DNA from: Gongronella butleri
Taxonomy: Eukaryota; Mucoromycota; Mucoromycetes; Mucorales; Cunninghamellaceae
DNA: 18,500 bases
Reading direction: 5' to 3'
Assembly: GCA_025201375.1 (NCBI GenBank)
Contig: JAIWZP010000107.1
Coordinates: 1 to 18,500 of the forward strand
Part shown: positions 10,275-18,500 of the stretch, in pieces
Layout: each line of letters opens with the position of its first letter
How positions within the stretch are numbered: the first letter of the stretch is position 1
The notes under the pieces: model-generated
Told to the model about the DNA's origin: nothing
Databases searched by the model: none
What the model saw: only the letters and a program-made list of their open reading frames with translations
Program-made: the position numbers and the translations under genes

Positions 10275-11030
10275 GACCCCGCTCACGCAGGAGGTTTTCG
10301 TTCAATCACAATTGAGCCAGAAATCATTTTAGGCAATGGCGACTTTTTAAGCGACTGCATGGCGGCACAAGCCCGGGTTGCATAATACGATGCACTCCGA
10401 GGATGTTTTCTTTTGATTTGCAACAATGGTGCCTTCGGGACGCCCGTGGGGTAAATCCAGGATTATATATTCAAAGCAAAGAAAAGCAGCGACCAATGGT
10501 GCGCTGGCGGAAGCCAAATGGCCTAGATTCACAGGGCGGCGCTCCTTGCGCCCTGATTACTCCTGAATTCAGGAGAAATAGAAAAAGAATCGTTCGCATT
10601 CATCATGGAAAACCAAAACGGTGGCACAATCCGTTAATAATTCATCCATTTAACGATGAGAGACCGCGTTGCTTCACTTTGGGTGGCCGATCCGCCGGTG
10701 GTTTTCAGACTTTGGGGCCATCATTTTTTTTTTCCAATCTCAGGATTTATGCCCAAATAAGGTACGCGTGCATCTCTGTGCCACTGCGCTGGCTTTTTTT
10801 TCTCAATGCACCTGGAGCAAGCTACGTGTGGTCAGAATGAATCGATGGTCGTTGGATGATCTGAGAAAAATTGTATCGTAATCTTTTTTTTCAAAAATGT
10901 TGCACGAATCAATTTAACTGGTTCATATTTTCCGTCATTTCAGAAAAACGCGTTCACGGCTCGGCGCCAAGTGGACATGTGTCATCTCAGGCTTCGTCCA
11001 GCAGGCCCAACTTCCATTGATGACGCGACA
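10275..11030. other. Intergenic region upstream of GH35, no gene seen
   Basis: A plus-strand frame at 10403-10840 is open for 145 codons but has no domain, leader or codon pattern that convinces me. The stretch is best read as the upstream region of the beta-galactosidase gene plus unassigned sequence. Confidence 0.4.
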
Positions 11031-11034
11031 AGCT

Positions 11035-11975
11035 GTCCAATTGCTTGCATTGAAAGTTAAAATAAAAAAATGCACAGGGTGCTGCTAAAAGAGGACCCCA
11101 ATGCTCAATTCACCAGTCAATTTACCATGAAAAGCGCCAGCCCACTTTTAGCGGCCGTCTTTGTTGCCAAACACCCATGATCTTATGGTTTCGCAGCACA
11201 ACGACCAGCAAAACGCGTATTTTTTCGCCCGTCAAGGCCGGTGGAGCCGGTGGAGTTGGGTTAATTGCACTTGAATTGATCGGTACAGCAAGAAACTGAC
11301 GCAAGCTTGGCAAGTGATTGGGCAATCCGTTCAGGACCACGATAAACCGGCGCCATTTTTCTTCCTTTTTTTTTTTTTTTTTTTTTTGCTACCTTCTTCT
11401 TGTGTTGTCGCTACTGTGAAGGATCTAACATGGGATTCGTATCAGACCAGCAAACCAGGCGATCCTTTGCAGTGCACGCATGCTGATATAATAGAAATTT
11501 TACTCCTGAATTGACAAAATCTGCATTTTACCCACTTTGGCTGTTTAATGCGCGTGTGTCACGTGACCCCAGTACATCTTTTGGTGCCAATTGGTTGTGG
11601 ACCAGATTGCTCTGCAAGTTCAAATTTTGTTTTTGAAATATTGTGATACAACTGCATTCATTTGTTGAATTTCATAGAGATTGGAGCAAGTGAACTTTTT
11701 TCGCGAAAACGTGGGTCACCCATCCAAACGTCATTGACAAAAAGTCAGGAGCCGAGGTGCAACTTTTTTTCTCGCCTCCTCGACAATGAATTGAACACTG
11801 CCAAAAGAAAACCGCCTCAAAATTTGTTGTGCGCGCCGCCAGCCTGCCGCAGCTCCGTCTTTTGCTCGCTTGTTTCCCGCTTTTTCCCCCTTCGACGCGC
11901 CTTGGCGCTCTCAGAAGCAATTGGCACAAGTAATAGCGCAAATGATGAAAAAGAGGAACAACAGGGCGTTAATTG
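11035..11975. repeat. Duplicated 0.95-kb module, copy A
   Basis: Diverged direct repeat of the segment at about 13855-14815. Matching blocks include AAGTTAAAATAAAAAAAT at 11054, CCAAACACCC..TGATCTTATG at 11167, GACAAAATCTGCATTTT at 11513 and ATGAATTGAACACTGCCAAA at 11786, all at nearly constant offset to copy B. Both copies hold a T homopolymer (11366-11387 here), a TATA-like box (TATAATA at 11487) and the palindrome GTCACGTGAC (11558-11567). The longest open frames on either strand are broken by stops in the other copy, so I do not call a protein gene. It could be a non-coding RNA gene, a duplicated regulatory block, or long terminal repeats of an old element. Confidence 0.85.
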
Positions 11976-11999
11976 GCCATTCTCTACATGGTTATGATC

Positions 12000-12183
12000 T
12001 ACCCGGCCTTGCTATTTTGTGCTTTCTTGCCGTTTTTTTTCCCCTGCATCGCGCCTCGCTGACCTGAGAGCACGACATCTACGCAACTATCTGCAATTGC
12101 ACAAACGTAAACGCAAAACTCGGACATCACTCTGCCAATAACCGTGCCAGTCAATAAAAAGTGCCATTTTTTATCTTGGTGCT

Positions 12184-12239
<56 letters not shown>

Positions 12240-13850
12240 GCTGTTCGGTAGAACACCTTGTGAGTGCAAGTGATCATGAGCGAGCCAAAGCAACTTGGGT
12301 GTACAAACCTAGGCAAGGCGCACCGCAAACGTGGCGTACTCAGGCATCTTTTTCGTTTTTTTTGTGTTTTTGCTTGCCTGTATCACGCCAGAGGATGCTG
12401 CACTCAATGTCACTCATACGACACGCGCAGCGTATCATATTTTAGAGATAACATGGGCCAAATCAGGGCACCGAAACGTCGCACCAGGGCATAAGACCGT
12501 AGAGCCAAAAAAGTAGATTGTGTCAGGTATACAAGCAATTGAAATAGTGCACGGTGCTTTCTCGTGCACAACCGAGACGCGATGATCATGTGGACGCTGC
12601 CTTGCCCCCTGATCCTGGCCATTTTTCGTTTTTAATGAGATTTCTTCGGTTTTTATATCATTTTTACCATTTTGTCCCTTTTCTCCTGAGAGCCATCATA
12701 GCGCTATCCAGCTACCGGTACATATTTTTTGAACTTGTGAACTTTTCACAACAATCTTAAATTACCCGCATGACGGGCCACAATGCCAGCCATCTCTAGT
12801 CCTAAGTTCTCAAAAGACGCGTTTTGTCATTCATCATGGTGATCACAGATCTCGTCGTCTTTGACAATAGATTGTGATTGAGGAGCCAACATTGTAGGAT
12901 GTATCTAAGTGGTTGTAGCCAAATATGATGGTGCATGGCATGAAAAATTGATTTCAAGAATCAATGAGAGAGAAAAATCCTCCCATTTAAACTTTTAAAG
13001 GTTCTCCACGTGCCCTGAACCCGCACAAACGAAGTTTCAACCTGCGCAAGATCGCTTACGACATCGCGGCTCTCGCTGCCAATCCCTAATCAGGTACAAA
13101 TGGACGCGCGCGTGAAAAAAAGGGCACCATTCATCATTTAGTTATGAACATGTCAGAATCCACAAATACACGTGATTTTCTTGCCAAATTGTTCCTTGCC
13201 AAAAACGAGTTGTATTATTCAAGGATGTAAATTCTTTGAGAAATGGCAAAAAGGTCCAAAACAAACGTTTAAGCGCAATGAGCTCGACAAGGTACTATAC
13301 AATGCTTATTAAAATACTTCACACCAACCAATTGGTATCATGACGGCTCCAGGGGTGGGGTGGTGGCGGATACAATCATTTTCGACAAACATGAACGCGG
13401 TTGACGCCATTTTCAGGTATTAGAGCGCGTTGACGCCAATTGGATGAAAACGAGGTCATTGAGATTGTCATCCATGCGCTGCGGCAATGGCGACCGCTTT
13501 TCCCATTCCGAGCGTCTGTCGTCCCGATCGCTTGGCCAGAGCACATTTGCCAACAGATTCGATTTTATGCGCCAATTTACGCGCTGGATCCATCTTTTTT
13601 TTTTTTTTTTGGCCTGCATTCACGTGCAATCGCGCATCCTGGGGGTCAAAGTGCAGATCCTTGCTTACAATGGATCTTGGGAGACATGAATAGCGCGTCC
13701 TGGCTAAAGCGTCACGCTTCTTGATGGCATGTCCTCTCGATCGTGTATCCATTTGGCATGCTTCTTGTCCAACAGTTATCTTTACATCTTGTCGCGCACA
13801 ATTGCTTCCATCTTGCCGTGCAGACTACCACGCCGTCTCGCACACCGCCC
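12000..13850. other. 1.85 kb between the two module copies, no gene seen
   Basis: Contains a T53 run at 12185-12237 and mixed AT-rich sequence. Two short GC-rich open patches occur, at about 13013-13089 (plus, ending in TAA) and about 13420-13690 (open in several frames, interrupted by T14). None has a start, a splice partner or a known domain. I see no reverse transcriptase, integrase or other retroelement protein between the repeats. Confidence 0.45.
12185..12237. repeat. T53 homopolymer
   Basis: 53 consecutive T between the two copies of the duplicated module. No AATAAA lies immediately before it on the A-rich strand, unlike the T56 tract at 2274. Confidence 0.95.
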
Positions 13851-13854
13851 GAGC

Positions 13855-14188
13855 TTCTTGTTGCTGTTCAATTGTTTGTATTAGAAGTTAAAATAAAAAA
13901 ATAGTGCACAGAGCGCCGTAAAAAAAGAAATCCAATGCTTAATTCACCGCGCAATTCACAATAAAGACGTCACCCCACCCTCAGCGACCATCCCTGCCAA
14001 ACACCCGTGATCTTATGATTTCGCAGGACAACGATCAGTAAAAAGCGTGTTCTTCGCCCATCAAGGCCGGTGGCGTTGAATTTATTGCATTTGAATGGAC
14101 CGGTGCAACAAGAAACTAAGACAAGTTTGGCAGTTGATTGGGCCATCTGTAGAGGACTTTCATACCATTCAAGGCATCTTTTCCTTTT

Positions 14189-14253
<65 letters not shown>

Positions 14254-14815
14254 ACATTCTTCATAAGTTGTTGCCACGATGACCGAGCAGCCAACATGGC
14301 ATCCGGATCAAGCTAGCAAACTAGACGGTCTTTTGTAGTGTACGCATGCTTGGTATAAATAAAAACACTGTTCCAGAAATGACAAAATCTGCATTTTTAC
14401 GCGTTTTGGCCGCTTACGGTGCACGTGTCACGTGACCACCGATACTTTGAGTGCCAATTGCTCGTGGGCCAGGCGGTCGCGCAAGCTCAAATTTCATTTT
14501 TGCAATATTAAGCTATACTTGCATGCACCTGCTCAATTTCATGGAGATTGGAGCAAGTTAATTTTTTTCGCGAAAAAAAGCCGGCCACCCAATCCAAATG
14601 TCCTTGACAAAAAGTCATGAGCTGACGTGCAACTTTTTTTCTCGTCGCCTACGCAATGAATTGAACACTGCCAAAAGAAAATCGCCCCAAAATCTGTTGT
14701 GCGCGCCGTCAACCTGCCGCAGTTTCCTTTTGCTCTCTGTTGATTTTTAGACGCATTGTTGTGCTTGGGAAAGCCATTGACACAGTAATGGCGATCATGA
14801 GAGAAAAGGGGTTAA
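13855..14815. repeat. Duplicated 0.95-kb module, copy B
   Basis: Direct, diverged copy of about 11035-11975. The offset to copy A is 2830-2831 bp before the T homopolymer (blocks at 13885 and 13997) and 2868-2870 bp after it (blocks at 14381 and 14656). The homopolymer here is 60 T (14191-14250) against 22 in copy A, which accounts for the shift. The TATA-like box is TATAAATA at 14354-14361, and GTCACGTGAC is kept at 14427-14436. A frame open in copy A (starting 11662) has an in-frame TAA here at the position of codon 11, arguing against a shared protein. Confidence 0.85.
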
Positions 14816-15089
14816 TATCGCCTTGATGCTGATGCTGCTGCCCGGGTGATCTTTACTGCATCCGGTGCATCTGCTAATGATGGCGCTGTTAGTAGGCGGC
14901 AGGTGGTCGTGTTACCGATATACATGCATAAAATTGCTGCTGGGTAAGAAGTGTGCGCCGCTGCTGTTGATGACGACGTTGTAGCGTCAGGAGGAAGACG
15001 CAGAAATCATCCATGCTGTTGCTGCTACGACATCACAGGAAAATTAGCAAAGTATAATTTAAAACAAGTGAGAGAAAAAATGACAGGAG

Positions 15090-15270
15090 TGCTAAAAAAA
15101 AAAAAAAAAAAGATAGGGCGATCAGCTGCATGATATGATAGGGAGGTGCTCACTGTAAATGGAGGACGCATATGTGTGTTCCACCTATTTTTTCTTCCCT
15201 CTCTCATACGTTTCTCCTTACCTGTCACCTCTATTTTCTTGTCATAGCTTCTTTTTCTCGCTCCCTTTTT
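15090..15270. repeat. Upstream copy of a duplicated promoter/leader block
   Basis: Matches the block at about 15280-15430 in order: A homopolymer (15094-15111), CAGCTGCATGAT, GGGAGGTGCTCAC.GTAAA, GACGCATA, then a CT-rich stretch with TATTTTCTTGT and CTCGCTCCCTTTTTACGG, where the downstream copy has CTCGTTCCCTTATGAAA. This copy lacks the ATG and has a degenerate TATA and palindrome, so it looks like a displaced, decaying version of the working promoter. Confidence 0.8.
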
Positions 15271-15279
15271 ACGGAGAGG

Positions 15280-15430
15280 TGACAAAAAAAAAAAAAAAAG
15301 TGGGGTTGTCAGCTGCATGATAGGGAGGTGCTCACGGTAAAGTGAGCACGCATAAATACGCGCGTTGCCACTTTTTTTCTTCCTTCTTTCATCCCTATCG
15401 CCCATATTTTCTTGTTTATCTCGTTCCCTT
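15280..15430 (+). promoter_or_regulatory. Promoter and CT-rich leader of the eight-cysteine protein gene
   Basis: Downstream copy of the duplicated block. It carries a perfect 8-bp inverted repeat, GTGCTCAC-GGTAAA-GTGAGCAC (15328-15349), then ATAAATA (15352-15358) as the TATA element, then about 55 nt of pyrimidine-rich leader running into the ATG at 15431. The palindrome lies two bases from the TATA element, a position suited to a dimeric regulator; that role is inferred. Confidence 0.6.
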
Positions 15431-15721
15431 ATGAAACTTGTGTCGGCTGTGTTGTTATTGTGCGCCCTGACTACTGTGGTTAATGCTGCTGGCTATGCTT
15501 GGTGTAAGAAAAGCACGGAACCATCGAGTGGATGCTATTCTGGCCTACCGAATGGTGCCTGCGGGTCTTTTCAAGATTGTAACTGGGTAGGCACCAACTG
15601 CGGACTCTGCAAAGACCCCACGCCAGTCTTCAAACGTTGGTGCACTGGTCCTGGAATAGTTCAGGGTAGTTCGGATCATTTTAAATACTCATCTGACTGC
15701 ACCTCCTTCACTAACATGTAA
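15431..15721 (+). CDS. Secreted eight-cysteine small protein, 96 aa
   Basis: No family recognised; a small secreted cysteine-rich protein. Residues 1-19 form a clear signal peptide (MKLVSAVLLLCALTTVVNA). The mature 77 residues hold eight cysteines at 25, 35, 44, 50, 57, 60, 71 and 90, enough for four disulfides, and are rich in Gly, Ser and aromatic residues (GYAWC, DCNWVGTNCGLC, KRWC). Single exon. The start follows an ATAAATA element by 79 nt and directly ends a CT-rich leader; AATAAA at 15882 lies 161 nt after the stop. In fungi such proteins are often surface-active, antimicrobial or host-interaction factors, but the sequence does not choose among these. Its promoter region is tandemly duplicated, and the gene lies beside the duplicated 0.95-kb module. 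Confidence 0.78.
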   Translation: MKLVSAVLLLCALTTVVNAAGYAWCKKSTEPSSGCYSGLPNGACGSFQDCNWVGTNCGLCKDPTPVFKRWCTGPGIVQGSSDHFKYSSDCTSFTNM

Positions 15722-15881
15722 ATGATGGTTTAAAACACTGCACGTTATACTCTTTCTTTTGCTTCTCATTTATATGTACCCAGCACTGTCCCACACTCTT
15801 GTCGCTCTTGAATGACCCACTTCGCTTGCTCTTCTACTTGGGGCTTTGTTAGTGGCCACCCCCCTTGACACTCCTCCTCTA

Positions 15882-15887
15882 AATAAA
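15882..15887 (+). terminator. Putative poly(A) signal of the eight-cysteine gene
   Basis: AATAAA on the plus strand in a sensible place 161 nt downstream of the stop codon at 15721. Confidence 0.55.
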
Positions 15888-15943
15888 GGAAGAAAAAGGA
15901 GATTCATCTTCTTTTTTTTTGTCAGTGTGTACGATATTTATTG

Positions 15944-16012
15944 CAGTAGATCCTCGCTATAACGTCATTCAAAATTTTTTGAACCTGATCAATGACGTTA
16001 TAAAAATCACTG
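15944..16012. mobile_element. Possible pogo/Tigger-like transposon end (MITE or remnant)
   Basis: CAGTAGATCCTCGCTATAACG resembles termini of pogo/Tigger-type Tc1-mariner elements, which start CAGT and often carry CCTCG.TATAACG. Within it, TATAACGTCATT and AATGACGTTATA form a perfect 12-bp inverted repeat around TTCAAAATTTTTTGAA, itself a perfect hairpin. I could not find the opposite end, a flanking TA pair or a transposase in the window, so this is at most one end of an element. The AT-rich sequence up to about 16340 holds no gene. Confidence 0.35.
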
Positions 16013-16343
16013 CAAAATGACGTATACCATTATGCACCGCTCGGCGCGCCAATTATGTACTATATCGATGTATTCGTAGACCATTTTTTGCTCTTCGACT
16101 TGACTGCGGAGTCTGAAATTTTGCATAATAATTAATTAATAGGTGCAAAACCTAAAATCAAATCTAACTTTCCAAATATGGTAATAAAATTTTGAGTTGC
16201 AAACAATATACTTTGTGTACTAATGTTTGTAATTTTTCACTTTTCTTGCATGATTTGATTTTACAGCAATGAGCTTATTTTAATATTAAAATGTATTTGA
16301 GACCGGATAAAATTATAAATAAAAATGATTTAAAATAAGGCTG

Positions 16344-18452
16344 TCATTGATTGTTGAGCCGGAAAACAATGGGTCTCAATGGTGATGAAGAGATGCCTCT
16401 AACACAATCCCAGATTCTTGTGCGCGCCAAATTGGGGAGGGCATAGAAATTTTGATTGATATAATTACCAAGGCTCATATGATAATTGAGGGCATCTTGA
16501 AGTCTGCCAGTTTCTTGCATGTAAGATTTCATGATCACAATGTAGGCAGTGCGAGTTTGAATGTGATTGAAGTCAGCAAAAGCAGTGGATCTGAAGAAAT
16601 CGTCAATAAGCAGACCAGGACGCAGAAAGCAAAATTTGAGCATTTGGCTGCTCAGATCTCGGCGAATTTGCACGTATTTTCCATCGGGCTACAGTGTGCA
16701 ACATACCACCATTTAAAAAAACAATATGGTACTGAGTCATTTGAGTTCTGACAAACACTAAAATTGATTTGCTTACAAAAACATTGCGAAACAAAGTACC
16801 GGGCTTTTCAAAGAGCTTGGAGTCAGGGACCAAAGTTAAATGTCGACCTTCAATAACTACTGTCAATGCGGGGACAGCGTCTTGAGGAATCTCAGCCCAA
16901 ATTTCTTGAAAGTAAGAGTCCAACAAGGTTTTTGTAAAATCGTCGCAGAGACCAACTTGACGCCACTTGCGAATCACACCAAGAAAAAAATCGTTTTCAC
17001 CAATAGAATCAACAGGAGTAAATTCAGATCGCTTGATTCTGGTAGCATAATCTTCGAACACTGGAGGCAAATTCTCGGCTATCACGCGTTCTTCATCACT
17101 TGCTTGATGTGCTTGGCCATGAGGAATCACGTGCTCCAAACGGAGAGGACCAGCTGCTGCTGTGTCCAAGCCTAGCGAAGCCAAAAAATGACCAAATTCA
17201 CTCAAATTCACAGGGTAAGTAGTGACATTGGTGTCCATGGAGGCAATCTGAATGCGAGTATTTTGATAAATGCGATCTAAATACCGCTCCCCAACTGTCT
17301 CCAAGCACCGCAGTGAGTTTCCATCGAGCTTCAAAAGATCAAAATTGAACCAAAGGTCACCATGCGCGGATCGAGAGGAGCGTACAAGTCGATCAATTGC
17401 AGTCCAGCCGGGTGCAATCAACTGCCTCGACAAAACCACAGACGCCAGGTAGGCAATGCTGGCCACACCGGTTGCATGATACATCGAAAGAGGACGCCTT
17501 GGGACTGTTTGCAGGCGAAGATTGAAGGCGGCTCGATAAAGACAAAAGAACATGAAATATAAATACTGGAAAATCTGGTCGGTCCCGGCGTAAATCAGAT
17601 GGCGTCGTGTGTCCCTATGATATCACAAATAAAGAATATCATAAAGTACAGTAGTTGTAAGACTAATTACTGTACTGTATAGTATGATAACAACAATAGA
17701 TTTGTGAAAGCTTACAGCATTTTCTCGATAATTTCGGACAAGTCAGCAGTTCCAGCACACAAACGAACTTCAACCCGAGCAGGGTAATCGCGGCCAGAGG
17801 TGGAGACTTCTTGACAAGTGCGCATCGATTTTTTCTGCAAAAATAGCATTGTAAGAAAACAAAATGATGTGTCATGAACGTTAAAAAAGTGAATACTGTA
17901 ATGACTAGGACTTACAAAAAAAGAACGAGCAGACTTGGAGAGCCTTGCCAATTCACCAACTTTTACAGAGCCAGTGTACGACGACCTCAGGTGGCCAAAG
18001 GGTTCTTTGGTAGTGTGGTAAAACATAATTTTATGTAAACCGCGATCACCAACGTCCGACAAAGTGGCATCGTAAGTCATACTCGCCACAGAGCGCCAAC
18101 CAGCAAAATAGAACATCTTGTAGCGAGACTTAACAATCGGGTGACTGAGAAACGGAGACAGTAAGTCCAAATGAGGACAACCACCTCGTATAGCCAATTG
18201 TTCCATATTCGTAATTTTCCAAAGACATGTCGAACCATGCATTCCAGACCAAAGCTTGAGAGCCAAATCGAAGTGTACATCCCGCATAGAATGGTGAAAT
18301 TCAATTAGCCGTACCTCTACTTTTTTTTGGGGACTTTGCAAAAATTTAGTGATTTTCTCTCCCTTCTTATACCCATGATTCTTTGGATGCCCTTGGTTGT
18401 TTATTGTGTTGGCCTTGGTGCCCTTGGGTGTTTCCCTGGTCTGCTTGTCCAT
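16344..18452 (-). CDS. Unrecognised 612-aa protein, four exons
   Basis: I do not recognise the family. Exons 18452-17916, 17834-17716, 17614-16777 and 16688-16344 join in phase across GT-AG introns of 81, 101 and 88 bp (donors GTAAGT, GTAAGC, GTAAGC; acceptors GCAG, ATAG, GTAG). No signal peptide. The first 45 residues are polar and basic; the body then becomes globular and well composed (HHSMRDVHFDLALKLWSG, MFYFAGWRSVASMTYDATLS). Around residues 220-300 there is an aromatic and hydrophobic stretch (YAGTDQIFQYLYFMFFCLYRAAFN) and a segment that could be buried helices or weak membrane segments. The C-terminal part contains charged segments such as FEDYATRIKRSEF and YVQIRRDLSSQML. The N-terminus is uncertain: an in-frame TAA lies 6 nt before the ATG, and no TATA or CT leader is visible, so an upstream exon may lie outside the window. 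A domesticated or mobile-element protein is possible but unsupported. Confidence 0.75.
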
Positions 18453-18500
18453 TGGCTTTTAACTCGGAGGCTGCCCAAGCACTATCAATTGAACCCCAAT

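Noticed and set aside
10446..10451. GTGGGG, matching the CreA/Mig1 repressor consensus, upstream of GH35
   Set aside because: A six-base match is expected by chance and lies about 180 bp upstream of the TATA box without a second site.
10403..10840. 145-codon plus-strand open frame upstream of GH35
   Set aside because: No domain, low-complexity FFF run from a T tract, no leader signals, and overlaps a minus-strand frame; looks like chance.
11662..11997. 111-codon plus-strand frame in copy A of the duplicated module
   Set aside because: The matching frame in copy B has an in-frame TAA near its start and ends early, so a shared protein is unlikely, although one indel between the copies is in frame.
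11035..14815. Complete LTR retrotransposon
   Set aside because: The repeats are direct, but there is no coding sequence between them, no visible primer-binding site or polypurine tract, and divergence is high.
17640..17690. Cluster of TACAGTA / TACTGTA in the second intron of the 612-aa gene, and similar motifs near 4865, 6035 and 6172
   Set aside because: Could be pogo-like ends flanked by TA, but no pair of matching ends could be made; short AT-rich motifs recur by chance.
1..18500. tRNA, rRNA, CRISPR array, plasmid or phage features
   Set aside because: None seen; introns and promoter style are eukaryotic.

Overview
The window looks like nuclear DNA of a fungus. Genes are single transcription units on both strands. 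They have many short GT-AG introns (53-101 bp where I could join exons), TATA boxes, pyrimidine-rich leaders and AATAAA signals. The best anchor is a complete fungal-type GH35 beta-galactosidase. Long genomic A/T homopolymers (up to 60 nt) sit in introns and intergenic DNA. I cannot fix the phylum; an early-diverging fungus is a guess from the intron density and homopolymers.

Layout. 1-1954 (minus): an F-box protein with a WD40-like C-terminus that runs off the left edge, five introns visible, one of them GC-AG. 2458-2798 (minus): a two-exon gene for a 90-aa secreted coiled-coil protein. 2871-4850: no convincing gene. 4854-5057 (minus): a very small gene (38 or 46 aa) with TATA box, CT-rich leader and a 31-bp tandem repeat in its promoter. 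5306-6430: AT-rich, with one GC-rich open frame near 5720-5881. 6431-10205 (minus): the GH35 beta-galactosidase, 12 exons, 1008 aa, with signal peptide and own TATA box. 10270-11030: no gene seen. About 11035-11975 and 13855-14815: two diverged direct copies of a roughly 0.95-kb, apparently non-coding module, separated by about 1.9 kb without a gene. 15090-15430: a tandemly duplicated promoter/leader in front of a 96-aa secreted, eight-cysteine protein (15431-15721, plus). 15944 onward: a pogo/Tigger-like transposon end in AT-rich DNA. 16344-18452 (minus): a four-exon gene for a 612-aa protein of no family I recognise.

The genes are not an operon and I see no pathway joining them. Three products (beta-galactosidase, 90-aa and 96-aa proteins) carry signal peptides. 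The points most worth following are the duplicated 0.95-kb module, the duplicated promoter of the eight-cysteine protein with a 10-mer shared with the small-gene promoter, and the 612-aa orphan. Intron joins were made by hand from splice consensus and reading-frame phase, with no transcript data.
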